Shown: one piece after another, positions 1-10,684 of the stretch | How positions within the stretch are numbered: the first letter of the stretch is position 1 | Layout of the letters: each line of letters opens with the position of its first letter | NCBI RefSeq assembly: GCF_004193775.1 | Contig: NC_041003.1 | Location: forward strand, 39,313,611-39,377,610 | DNA: 64,000 nt | Direction of reading: 5' to 3' | From: Glycine soja | Taxonomy: Eukaryota; Streptophyta; Magnoliopsida; Fabales; Fabaceae | Program-made: the position numbers and the translations under genes | Notes under the pieces: generated by a model | The model's database searches: none | What the model was told of the DNA's origin: nothing | Seen by the model: only the letters and a program-made list of their open reading frames with translations

Positions 1-967
1 ATGTTACAGTTATGGATTCTGTAAGTCTTTATATAAAAGGCTTTTAATTACCTAAGTTATGGCTTTCAATTCATAAATATTTAACTTTGACTTAACATAA
101 ACAAGCATCTCACTGAAACATGTATGCGAGCGGGAAATTCTGATATCTATGGATTCCTCGAGCCACAGTCCATTCAGAGGTCTGGGCAATCGCAGTTTGA
201 ATCTGAAAGTTACATAAAGAGTTGGATGCAGAGTTCACAACGCGATGTGTATCTTGGAGCCTACCTAAATGGGTAAGTCACAAAATAACAAAATTTAATT
301 AATGTTTACTAATGTACTAACCCATTTTAGGTTCCACTGCAACAGACACTGGTAGATGGTGGTCATCCTGCCCAAGGAACACTTAGTTGTCTGGTTTTAT
401 TCATTGCATAACAGGCCAGACAACTACCTTAAGGGGATTATTAATAGGTTAGTGTTCTTTTCAATACATTTGCATTGTAATACCTCAACGTACAACACCA
501 GTTTTTGATTGTTACTCATATGGAACAGTGCTATCAAGGATCTTGATGATGCTCCATAGCCTAAATCAAAGGCTTCTGCTAGGTGGATTGTCGTCAAGGT
601 ACGTCATTTACATAAAACTTTCACTTATATATATTTCTTTATGTGTCTGTACACTAGTTGTTTAATTAATATCCAAATTTCATTATGTATTTAGTGTAAT
701 AGACAAAAAGGAATTACTGAGTGCGGCTACTGTGTGATGCACTGGATGTCCACCATCATTTTAGGAACTTTTAGAAATAATTGGGAAGCGGTAAGTTTAT
801 TTCAAAGAAAATCGATTTATTTATAATTTGTATTACATTATTAACTTATTATGATTTATTTCATCATGCAGTATTTTAATGATCCTAGACCATTGGAGCC
901 AGAGAGATTAAAAGCATTGCGGATCTAGTGGGCACAATTTTATCTCCGAGTTAGAGATCAGGCCTAG
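1..967 (+). pseudogene. Ulp1-like (C48) cysteine protease end of CACTA ORF2, copy 1, broken
   Basis: Plus-strand exons can be read across canonical GT-AG introns: a piece with GFLEPQSIQRSGQSQFES (about 150-205), one with MVVILPKEHLVVW and NRPDNYLKGIIN (about 345-447), one with ARWIVVK (up to 598), one with the catalytic-Cys segment TECGYCVMHWM (about 715-750) and a final exon ending at the TAG at 965. Ulp1/C48 proteases cleave SUMO-like tags. CACTA elements often carry such domains. It is dead: the Trp-Gln after the catalytic His reads His-Trp-stop (CAG to TAG near 352), a CCATAG interrupts the next exon, and CGGATCTAG interrupts the last. Donors such as CTGTAAGT at 19-26 are intact here, unlike in copy 2. 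Confidence 0.75.
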
Positions 968-1210
968 GATTTAGGGACATTTTTTTAACATTTTTTACAT
1001 TTTCTATGTAACATGAATACTGAATTCATTTGATGGTTGTTCTTTATAATAAATCAATTATTTGATGTTTATTATCATTAAAACTGCTTGAAAGCAGAAT
1101 AAAATGTTTATTTGCTGTGAATTAGGCCTCCTGAAATTACATTTGACAGGTACAATTTTGGGTTTACTTTAAAAACAAAAAGTATATATAAAAAAAATAC
1201 TTGAAAACAA

Positions 1211-1850
1211 CATCGGTTATTAACAAAAACCGATGTTAATATCATAACCAACATTGGTCATTTACAAAAACCGATGTCGATATGAACCCTAACATCGGTT
1301 ATAATAAAAAACCGATGTTAACGTTTGTATATTAACATCAGTTATTTGTGTATAACTGATGTCAGCGTTTGTATTTTAACATCGGTTATCTGTAGATAAC
1401 CGATGTCAACTATTGTACATTAACATCGATTAATTATAAATAACTGATGTGAATATTTGAATATTAATATCTGTTATGTACACATAACCGATGTTATACA
1501 CAAAGAACTACAGCAAATAAGTGTATGCATCATCAACGTTGACATTGGTTTTCTAGCAAAACCGATGTTAAGGGCATATATTAACATCAGTTTTTTTAGA
1601 AAACCGATGTTAAACTAACATATTAACATCGGTTTTACTGGAAAACCGATGTCAACGTTCATCACGCGTACACTTTTTTTGTTGTTGTTCATTGTGTTTA
1701 ACATCGGGTATTTAGAGAACCGATGTTGTCCTATGTATGTTAACATCGGTTCTCCAAAATCGATGTTAACATTCATACATTCAACATCGTCACTTTCAAC
1801 ATCGGTTTTAAAACCGATGTAGAATGTTCTAAATAACCGATGTTGAAAAT
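1211..1850 (+). repeat. CACTA subterminal repeats (ACATCGGTT / AACCGATGT)
   Basis: More than 25 copies of a 9-12 bp motif, ACATCGGTT(A/T) and its complement AACCGATGT, alternate in both orientations up to the terminal inverted repeat. In En/Spm elements such arrays bind the TNP1/TNPA-type protein. That role is known for the superfamily and inferred here. Many copies have single-base changes, so the array is decaying. Alternating orientation gives many small hairpins. Confidence 0.85.
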
Positions 1851-1866
1851 GTATTTTCTAATAGTG

Positions 1867-1999
1867 GCTTTTCTAAGACAATTTTTTAGAAACCGTCATG
1901 AAAAATCTTGACTTTTCATGACGTTAACTTCAAAGACAGTTCAAAACGGTCGTCAAATATCTCAAAAAATCGTTGTTGAAGACCCTTTTTCTAGTAATG
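1867..1999. mobile_element. Older CACTA-like terminus remnant
   Basis: Immediately after copy 1 lies about 130 bp containing complementary short motifs (AAACCGTCATG, CATGACG, AAACGGTCGTC) and ending in CTAGTAATG, one base from the CACTAG-type terminus of a different CACTA subfamily. The likeliest reading is that copy 1 inserted into this older element. No coding sequence is present. Confidence 0.4.
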
Positions 2000-4670
2000 T
2001 TTGCATTTTCCTCCCTTAATCGTCGCATGTCCGAATCATGTTGTCTCACTAGTATTTTTTAGTATCTTTATAACCATAACTCTATCATGAGAATATGTCC
2101 AATCTTTGAAAGCTTGCTTAAAGCATATGAATTGTGAATGTTTGCGAGTGACTGCAACGTACACCAGAAAATAAGTTTTTAAATCTTTAGACTTCCATCA
2201 ACTACATATCCGTTCAACCAACTCTGAAAAACATTCATCGTTAACAATAAAGTAGTCTATGGTGAACCTTTTGATCTAGATATAATAACTCGTTCCGAAT
2301 TAAAAATTCGTTATAAAGAGATTGTAGTAGGTTTCAGGACTCATTTGAAATATTCTTAATTAACGCGAACATATGTAATTGTAGCACTACAATACTAAAT
2401 TTAAAAACTGTTTATTTAATTTATAATAGTAAAATATAGGGAGATGAAATATATGTATAAAAATAAAATAGGGAGATATGAAATGCAAATATACATGAGT
2501 TCAATGCATATGGGTGAGTTAACACGTGGGAGTACGTGGCTTAGTCATGGTCATGTACGTGACCTAACATGGGACTCATGAAAGAGATTGGACCCTGAAA
2601 GAGTGCGCCAGGTAATAACCAATATAAGGTTAGTTATATACAAGGTTAATACTTAATATATAAGGTTAGTTACTTTTGATAAAAAAAATTAAATATTTAT
2701 AAGAGAGAAAAGTAAAATAAATTAAAATATTTATTAAGTTAAATTTAATTAATTAATTTCAATTTTTATAAAAAAAATATTTTGTATTTTTAATTTTTAT
2801 ATTTATAAATTGATTTTAATTCATAAATAAGGTTTGATTCATTTTATTTTTATTTTATTCTTATGTAAATATTTATACAAAATTTTATTCAATGAAGTCA
2901 CAAAAATTGATTTATATGTCCTTTCAGTATAAAAGTCTTTTACGGACATTTAATTAAAAATTACTGTACACGTTGATGTACAAAAGTAATTTTTTTATTG
3001 AACTTATAAAAAATTAAATTTTATATTATTATTTGGATGATTATTTTTAAAATAATTTTATAAAAATTAATAGACTTGTGATATATAATATTATATAATT
3101 AAATGATAATATAAAATTATTTTATATTATGATGATAATTTTTTTCCTTTAAAAATAAGTTTTTATGTTCATTCCTTATAATGTATAAACGTGTAACTTA
3201 AGTTAAACGTTAGGGTTAAAGTAATATGCATTTTTTGAATTTTGGTTTGGTTCAATAGGTTGGATGAATCTAATTGAGACTTGTGGTCTAATTAGATTGG
3301 TTTTAATATTAGATTAATTATGTAATTAATTCGAGATAATTTAATCAATTAGATATCGAATTTCAATTATACCAGTTTGACCTGATCAATTTTATAAAAA
3401 AATAAATAAATCACATCTATGATGATATTTTAATGTTTTATTATTATCAATTATTATTTTAAATCTTAAAATATAAATAATTTTTTTTACTTAAATAATA
3501 TTAGTTATATAATTGTATATAATAAATATATATAATTTTAAATTTTTAATATATATCAAATTAAACGTAAATTATTAACTTACTGATTAGACCGGTAACT
3601 GACTGTCGTGATAGGATGAATGACCAAACCGGTTTCACATGCTTGGATGTACGCTCTCCCTCAGCTTCCTCCTCTTCGGAGAGCCTGGACCCAATTGCTA
3701 ACTTATTTGAACAAGACTCGAGTCAAGAGTTTGACGCAAGTAATCAGCGTTTATAAAGTCATTTTTTTTTTCAAAAGCACTTTTCGCAATTTATTTTAAC
3801 TTAGCTGGCTGTCCAGTGTGTGTCCACGTCCCATTCCACCGCATGCCTAATGCCTGGGTGGCTGGGTTTGCTTCCGTGTATCTTAACTCTTAAGAAGGAA
3901 GATTTTAGAAGATAAAGAAAATTATGTTTTTATGTAAATAATGTTTTTTAATATAACAGATTTTGCAATGAAAATAAATTATTATTTAACACTCTAATAC
4001 ATTTTTTTATGGTCTATACTACAAGTATATTTCACTTATTGTAAATTGTAGTCCAGTTGGAGTCAAAAAACATCCACACAATTCTAAGCTTTTCCGACAA
4101 CTTTTTGATCATATATAAGGATGGGAATTGGAAAACGAGGCTTTGCACCCCTGTTTGGCATGGTTACCATGATTTAAGTTTTGAAATTCCAAAAGTATTT
4201 CTCCGTTTTATGATTTTTAAGTTATTTATAATATTCTCATACTATATAATATTTTTACATTAGTATCTAATTATATATAATAAGATTATTAATTTTTGTA
4301 ATAATTTTGAAAGTTATTTTAATATTTTTTTATAAGTTAATAGTGTAAAATTTTTTACATTAATATATAAAAAATTAAATTCTTTAATTTTGTAGTTTTA
4401 TATTTTTGTTAATTTTAATTTTCTAATTTTAATATCAATTTTAAAATTTAAATTATACATATTTTTTACAGAAGTAATAATAATTATGCTAAAAGTTATA
4501 TTTAACATGACTACGATTCGTTGATAATATAAAAAAAATTATACATGTAATATATAGAAATTAATTTAAATTTAAAATTTATATTTTAAAAGTTAATTTT
4601 CTCTTTTTTATTTCATTTATTAATTAACAAAAGCAATATATTATCATTTATTTTCCCCCTTTTCTTCCAA
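2000..4670. other. AT-rich intergenic DNA upstream of the COBRA-like gene
   Basis: I see no credible coding sequence. The stretch is strongly AT-rich with scattered short repeats. Around 3240-3640 it contains ACCGGT-type and GATTAGACC-type motifs common in degraded plant transposons. The short open frame at 4057-4263 has no family resemblance and is probably chance. Confidence 0.6.
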
Positions 4671-4673
4671 TAA

Positions 4674-4682
4674 TATAAATAG
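4674..4682 (+). promoter_or_regulatory. Candidate TATA box of the COBRA-like gene
   Basis: TATAAATAG lies about 390 bp before the predicted start codon. It is followed by a pyrimidine-rich, CACA/CTCT-rich leader at about 4960-5030, typical of plant 5' UTRs. The transcription start cannot be fixed from sequence alone, and other TATA-like strings exist in this AT-rich DNA. Confidence 0.3.
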
Positions 4683-5066
4683 TGATAGTGATAAAAAATG
4701 TAGTTAGCATTTCATTGAAAAATTTCTATTATGAATTTCTTAACAAATATGTTTAGAACACAAGTTACATTTGTAAAAAGAATAGTTATAGAGTTTGTCA
4801 TTTCTTTATAATTATTATGTAAAAAAGTAACCTTTGATGGGGAAAAATTTCTAGAAGTTCCCTTGTTTTCATGCAGTGGGATTTCAAAGCCCACTCTATC
4901 TCACTCTGACACACAACACTTGCCTGGACACAACAAAACAGTCAGCAGCTTCCGCCGCGTCACACACAGACTCTTTTTCTTCACTCTGTTCTCTCTCTAT
5001 CACACACAAACACAACAACATCAACAATTACGAACCCCCCAAACATTCCCTTTGTTCCAAACAAAA

Positions 5067-8000
5067 ATGCTTTTCCGTTTCAACTTCCCCTTCACGATCC
5101 GATCCTTCTTCATACCCCCTCCATGCATTCTTCTTTTCGTTCTCTTCTCTTTCACGTGCTTCAATTCCACAGGTTCCTGCATTCATGCGTGCATTTTTTT
5201 TTCTTTCTCGTTAAATTTTTCAAATTTTCGTTTGTTCTGTGTTTTTCCTTTGATGGGGGTGTCGTGTTTTCCTAGTTGGGCAAGAATTTTGCTTTTGTTC
5301 CTTTCTGCATGGCGTGGACCTCACGGCGTGTTGAATTGGAACGAGTGTTTGAGATTGATGGCACGCCTTGTTGCGTGATGAATGGTGATGGGTTTGTGGC
5401 GGCTTTTCCTGTTGTTGATGATGCCAATGGTTTCAGTGGGGCGTTTGGATTATTTTTTTCTTGCTTGCTATTAATTTTCGGTACCAAGGAATGAAATTGA
5501 TATTCTGATTATCTGTCTTGTTATAAAATGCTAGGTAAAGATTGATATGACATTGAATTTGCATGGTGTAAAGTGAGTTTTTTATCATGGTGAATTGGTG
5601 ATTGAATATGTAACAGTGAAGTAGTATGATTTCACAAACTAGTGATTGACTTTTAGCAATGTTTGGTTTTTTTTTCTTTATGGGAAAATGTTCATCGTTA
5701 GTTAATTAGTTTTTTGTTTAGCGGGGGATTCAAAACCAATACCTATTCCTCCCCGGCTCCCACCCTTCTCCATTTAGCACTAAAGTCTAAACCAACCTTA
5801 TATCTCCTGCTTGTTTGCTTTCTTTGTTCATTCCTTTATCAAGTCCAGAAAATTGTGTATTTCTCATAATTTCTATCGTACTTTCCAATTTTCATATGTA
5901 TCACCACTGTCTTTGTTGTTTATCTTTCAGAAGCTTATGTATCCCCCTCTCCCCTTCATATATTAATTTTAATTTTAAGTTTTTCTGTTTATCTTTCAGA
6001 AGCTTATGATCCACTTGATCCAAATGGAAATATCACAATCAAATGGGATATTATAAGCTGGACACCTGATGGCTATGTTGCAAGTCTATTCTTTTTTTCA
6101 ATGTCGCCTATTAAAATCAGAAGCAAATAATCTGATTTTATAATTAAACATGATGGTTCTAAATGTTTTTGGCTCTTTTTCTCTCTACTAGTTGGGCACA
6201 ACTTTTGTGGTGGATCTGCATGTTTACAACAGTTGCATGTCATATGTTATATGTCTGTTCTTGCTTGGATAATATAACTTGCTTGAAGGTTTGAAATACA
6301 AAATTATTTTGTTCCTAGACAAACGAAAGCAATAAGTTCTCAGACTAATTCTTTACTATTAAGAGAAATTCATGTGAGACCCCTTTAAATTTTGTGGGCC
6401 CCACTTACTATTTAATGGGAGCCAGCGCCACATGAATTTCATTCAATTCAATAGTAGAGAATGTGTTGTTACTTGTTAGTATTCTTCATATTCCAATTAG
6501 GAATATGACAGGCTTTGAATTTTAAATTACACTTGGAGCCATTTTTTGTACAATATTCAAGTCTGTGCTTAGCATTTAGTACTTCATATGTAAGGTGTAA
6601 AATTATTGAATAAACTCAAGTTTATAGATGAGTTTATTTAAATTAGTAACTATAGCCATTTAAAATGAATTGCGTTTATTTGTTTTCAATCATTAGTTAT
6701 TTAGATGTCTAAGAAACAATTGAATGGACAGGCTGTTGTTACAATGTACAACTTCCAACAATATCGTCATATCTCAGTGCCTGGGTGGTCACTAGGATGG
6801 ACATGGGCAAAGAAGGAGGTAATATGGAGCATGATAGGAGGGCAGACCACTGAACAAGGGGATTGTTCAAAATATAAGGCAAACATCCCACATTGCTGTA
6901 AAAAGAACCCTATAGTTGTTGATTTACTTCCCGGAACACCTTACAACCAACAAATTTCAAACTGCTGCAAAGGTGGTGTACTCAGCTCGTGGGCACAGGA
7001 CCAATCCAAGGCGGTTGCAGCATTTCAAGTCAGTGTAGGTAGTGCCAGTACCACTAACAAAACTGTCAAAGTGCCAAAAGATTTCACACTGAAAGCGCCC
7101 GGACCCGGTTACACGTGTGGGCCGGCAACAATTGTGAAACCAACTCAATTTTTACAACCAGACAAAAGGAGAGTGACCCAAGCACTTAGTAAGTTATAAT
7201 GGACTTTTATGTTCATTTCCACACTTGTCAGTATAATTATCTTCTTGTAGTTTTTGTTAGTGGTAAAATTTGGTATTCTGCTCCATAAGTACTTATAAGA
7301 GAAGAAAATAAGAAAAGTAAAATGAATTGTGTTTCTCTTATAAGCTAAAATCAACTTATGCACTTACTTTTATAAAAGTTCTCTAATCTATCTTCCCCTA
7401 AAGTTGAGGTGCATAAGTTGATTTTAACTTGTGGGTCAATTAATTTTTCCTTTTTGTTTCCTTTTACTATAAGTATTTATGGAGAATTTTATCCATATGG
7501 GATCTAAATAAACAGTTGTTCTGAGTTTTTACTTCCTACTAGCAAAATCCATCAACTTAGTTTGACCTTAACATTGCTCTGATTTATTGCAGTGACATGG
7601 AATGTGACATGCACATATTCACAATTTCTTGCTCAGAGAACACCCAGTTGCTGTGTCTCGCTCTCATCTTTCTATGACAATACAGTTGTACCCTGCACTA
7701 CATGTGCATGTGGCTGCCAGGGCAACTCATCTCAATCAGGAGAATGTGTAGAGTAGGTTTTAAATACCCAGGGCACTGTGATTTTTTCCTAAACAGAAAG
7801 AAATGTTATATACTTACATTTGTCCTTTTTTTATGTCACTACAGTCCAGATTCACCACATTTGCAATCAGTTGTTTCCAACGCTGGACCTGGAAAGAGTA
7901 GTATCACACCTTTGGTTCGATGCACTCGTCATATGTGCCCAATCCGAGTTCACTGGCATGTTAAGCTTAACTACAAGGAGTACTGGCGTGTGAAGGTCAC

Positions 8001-8532
8001 TGTTACTAATTTCAATTACGGGATGAATTATTCTGATTGGAACTTGGTTGTTCAACATCCAAACTTTGACAATCTGACCCAACTTTTCAGTTTCAACTAC
8101 AAAGCAATAACTCCCTACGGGTCAATAAGTAAGTGTGATCTTTCAAGGACTTGCAATCTTACAGACATAAAATACTGATGGTTATTTAACTTAATTGAAT
8201 AAAGTGTATAGTTTTAGACCAGGCATCATTGTTGGTACTAATTGGTAGTATATCTGACAACCACTCCAAGATTATCAAGGGGTTGTCAAATTTCTTGAGT
8301 AGTAAATTTATTTGGTGTCCCTACGTAACAAATTAAGAGTCCAACTTCTTGAGAGTAGGATTACCTTCCATTGTAATCTCTTCTTCTTTAAGATTTCTGG
8401 CTTCACTCTTGACTAACACTTCATTTGCATTTTTATAAAATGCTTAAATTTATCAATTACTATCATATTTCCTTTTTATGTTCAATTTTTTTCTTCCCAA
8501 ATTTCTATTGTATATACTTTCAAACTCTTTTG

Positions 8533-8588
<56 letters not shown>

Positions 8589-9123
8589 ATATTTTTCTCT
8601 AAAAATCTACCTGAATTAATTATGCATACATCCCTTGTAATTTCAAACAATTTTCTTTTAATTTATATTTTTAAAATTTTTACCTACCTTTGCAATGTAC
8701 AAAATACTTGTTAGTGAGATTCTAAACTTTCTGGTCATAATAACTGCATGAGCAACACATTCTTATTTTCGCAATAGAACATGTATTTTGTGGAGACACC
8801 AAAATGATTATTGATCTAAGTTACTTTTAATAGATGATACAGCAATGCTTTGGGGACTTAAGTTCTACAATGATTTTCTCATGCAAGCTGGCCCTCTTGG
8901 TAATGTACAATCAGAGCTACTATTCAGAAAGGATAAATCAACCTTCACTTTTGACAAGGGCTGGGCCTTCCCTCGGAGAGTCTATTTCAATGGCGACGTT
9001 TGTGTGATGCCGCCACCTGATGCTTATCCATGGTTACCTAATGCGGGTTCCAGGCAAATAGTTTCCCTGCTTGCTTTGGTGATGTCCTCTTTGGTAGCCT
9101 TGGTATTATATGCAGATACTTAA
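5067..9123 (+). CDS. COBRA-like GPI-anchored protein, six exons, apparently intact
   Basis: Joined exons 5067-5172, 6000-6079, 6732-7188, 7593-7752, 7845-8128 and 8834-9123 give 1377 nt (458 codons), matching the ~456-residue COBRA family. The product resembles the COB/COBL1/COBL2 branch more than COBL4. COBRA proteins are extracellular, GPI-anchored proteins that guide cellulose deposition and oriented cell expansion. Seen: a hydrophobic N-terminal signal (residues 1-36), then EAYDPLDPNGNITIKWD, YNFQQYRH, the family hallmark CCVS at 234-237, HMCPIRVHWH, NYKEYWRVK, GWAFPRRVYFNGD, and a C-terminal hydrophobic tail after N-A-G-S (432-435, probable GPI site). Four introns are GT-AG; intron 2 (6080-6731) starts with GC. 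The ATG at 5067 is chosen because it heads the signal peptide. No lesions were found. Confidence 0.92.
5918..6008 (+). promoter_or_regulatory. Duplicated splice acceptor before exon 2 of the COBRA-like gene
   Basis: The 22 bp spanning the acceptor and first codons of exon 2 occurs twice without mismatch, at 5918-5939 and 5987-6008. Both contain TATCTTTCAG followed by AAGCTTATG. The two AG junctions (5930 and 5999) are exactly 69 nt apart, and the frame between them has no stop. Using the upstream acceptor would add 23 residues, mostly hydrophobic, between the signal peptide and EAYDPLD. The downstream site gives the conserved family sequence and is presumed the main one. Confidence 0.75.
6348..6462. 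repeat. MITE-like hairpin in intron 2 of the COBRA-like gene
   Basis: ATTCTTTACTATT at 6348 is mirrored by AATAGTAGAGAAT ending at 6462, and AAATTCATGTG by CACATGAATTT inside, so ~115 bp forms an imperfect hairpin with ~30 bp arms. This fits a small non-autonomous inverted-repeat element or its relic. A target duplication is not clear. Confidence 0.5.
7347..7425. repeat. Inverted repeat in intron 3 of the COBRA-like gene
   Basis: AAAATCAACTTATGCAC at 7347-7363 is perfectly complementary to 7409-7425 (17 bp arms, ~45 bp loop). The nearby TATAAGAGAA/TTCTCTTATAA strings at about 7295 and 7333 add a second nested pairing. It probably derives from a small MITE; a direct role in splicing is not indicated. 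Confidence 0.5.
8535..8583. repeat. (AT)n microsatellite in intron 5
   Basis: About 24 uninterrupted AT/TA dinucleotides within intron 5 of the COBRA-like gene. It is likely length-polymorphic. Tyr/Ile-rich open frames across it are artefacts. Confidence 0.95.
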
Positions 9124-10040
9124 AGTTCCTATTCATGCCACACTCATCAAAAATCTTAAAGTGTGACAAGTTTTGACTCAAATTTTGGGATACCAATTTG
9201 GAATTTGAACCAAGCCAGGGTATGACATCCAGTGACAATTCAAGAGTAGCTCAGTTGTCCTATGATCTGTTTGCAAGTTTCAGCATATGGGGCGTTTGAA
9301 TTTGCTACTATATTGTTATTTCTGACTGTTATAATGTAATGAAGTATTTATTGGTTTTAGATCCATAGTTACAGTTGGCGCTGTAAGTATTAGAAATATA
9401 TAAAGGTACACAATGATGTAATTCATAAACGAATGTCTGTATTTGACGTGAGAATCGTTTATTGATTTATTCTTTGCAGCCGCCTAATTAAATTATGAGC
9501 GTTTATCATCTAACACGTTAGGTAAATATTTATATATTTAGTCACATGTTGAGAAATTGATCGAGTTAAAATACCATAAAATTAGTTTATGAGTTGGATC
9601 AATTGTTATATGAATTTTATCATTAATTTTTTTGGAATAAAACAATATATAAAAATGGTATTTTAAATTTTTGAAACAATATAAATCACTGTTTTAAAAA
9701 AATCATTTTTAATCAAAATTAATTTCACTCAATATCAATTGTGTAAATGCTTATTCAAATACACAGTAAAGTTGTCCAAAGAAATAAAATAAAAGACATG
9801 AATTGTTCATTATGGCATTGGAATAACAGCATCATCAATCTATGATTCTGACAAAATCAGTGTTGAGATTTACATTTTAGCATCCCTTTTGGTGCCCACA
9901 TGTCATAAAAACACGGCCATGAGTTTGGCTTGGTGTTTCCAAAGAATTTGAGTATGCATGCCTATTGTCACGTTACCATTAAGAAGGTAAAATACATGGT
10001 TTCAAAATTTTCACAAAATTCTGACACACTATGCACCAAT
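9124..10040. other. Intergenic region between two convergent COBRA-like genes
   Basis: About 0.9 kb separates the stop codon of the intact plus-strand gene from the stop of the minus-strand COBL4-like pseudogene. It must hold both 3' ends. No coding potential is seen, and no repeat is obvious. Confidence 0.6.
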
Positions 10041-10236
10041 TCACCAAACTGATAACAAGAAAAGCAACAAGAAAATGAATGCAGGGAAGTTAAGTAGGCT
10101 TGCAGGTGCAGAGTTAGGGAGAAAAGGGTAGGCGTCAGGTGGGGGCAGCACGCATTCATCACCATTAAAGTAGACCTTGCGAGGAAATGCCCAACCCTAC
10201 TTGAATGTGAATGTATCCTTGTCCTTCTGAAGAAGC
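10041..10236 (-). pseudogene. COBL4-like COBRA pseudogene, 3' part of last exon
   Basis: Read on the minus strand, this is the COBRA C-terminus: LLQKDKDTFTFK, then GWAFPRKVYFNGDECVLPPP, DAYPFLPNSAP and a hydrophobic GPI-type tail ending FLLLFLLSVW and a TGA at 10041-10043. Its details match the COBL4 branch, so it is not a copy of the neighbouring gene. The Gln of FKQGW is a TAG stop. At 10236 the exon is cut by the 5' LTR of a copia element; it resumes at 24118. Together with 24118-24530 this is one minus-strand gene, tail-to-tail with the intact COBRA-like gene. Confidence 0.88.
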
Positions 10237-10659
10237 TGTTGAAGATTAATCTAGAAAAGTGTAGATGTATAATTGGTGGTCCATTATCTAGAGAGTTCTA
10301 CACCTATGGAGATGTTGTAGTGTGTAGAAACTTCTTGATGGATGTAGAAAAATATCTTATTATCTAAAGTCATAGAAGCACCTAGAACATTATAGAGATG
10401 GATGGTAGATGATAGATGAGTCTAGAAGACTCTAGGACTAAGTAGTATAGAAGTGTGTAGAAATCACCTATGTAACCTATATAAAGACATAAGTTGTAGC
10501 AAGTCAAGTAATGTAAAAAAAGAAGCTAATAAGCACAATTCAAGTTAAGGTGTCAATTTTCTGAAAACTCATCCTCTTCCTACTCCCATCATTTCTATCA
10601 TACATTTCTACCATATCCTTCCATAGAGAAAAGGCATAACCACGTCTCATATCCTAACA
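10237..10659 (+). repeat. 5' LTR of outer copia element
   Basis: Begins TGTTGAAGATTAATCTAG and ends ATATCCTAACA. A TATATAAA box lies at 10479-10486. It pairs with 23708-24117 and has a 13 bp insertion near 10600 that the 3' LTR lacks. Confidence 0.95.
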
Positions 10660-10660
10660 G

Positions 10661-10672
10661 TGGCATCGAAGC
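10661..10672 (+). promoter_or_regulatory. Primer-binding site of outer copia element
   Basis: TGGCATCGAAGC begins one base after the 5' LTR. It matches the usual plant initiator-Met tRNA site (TGGTATCAGAGC) at 9 of 12 positions, so it is either diverged or used with a different tRNA. Confidence 0.6.
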
Positions 10673-10684
10673 AGTGTTGATCCT

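Larger units (their letters stand above)
1..1866 (+). mobile_element. CACTA (En/Spm) transposon, 3' part, copy 1
   Basis: The window opens inside a CACTA element and runs to its 3' tip at 1866, which reads AATAGTG (reverse complement CACTATT, the diagnostic terminus). The block aligns by eye along its whole length with 37376-39229, including exon-intron layout, so it is a second member of the same family in the same orientation. It holds the end of a Ulp1-like protease gene, then about 650 bp of subterminal repeats. The 5' part lies outside the window. It has inserted into an older CACTA-like tip (1867-1999). Confidence 0.85.

Noticed and set aside
4863..5378. 171-codon open frame upstream and across exon 1
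   Set aside because: It is the 5' UTR read through into exon 1 and intron 1. The COBRA start is the internal ATG at 5067.
8425..8714. Several Tyr/Ile-rich frames
   Set aside because: They translate the intronic (AT)n microsatellite.
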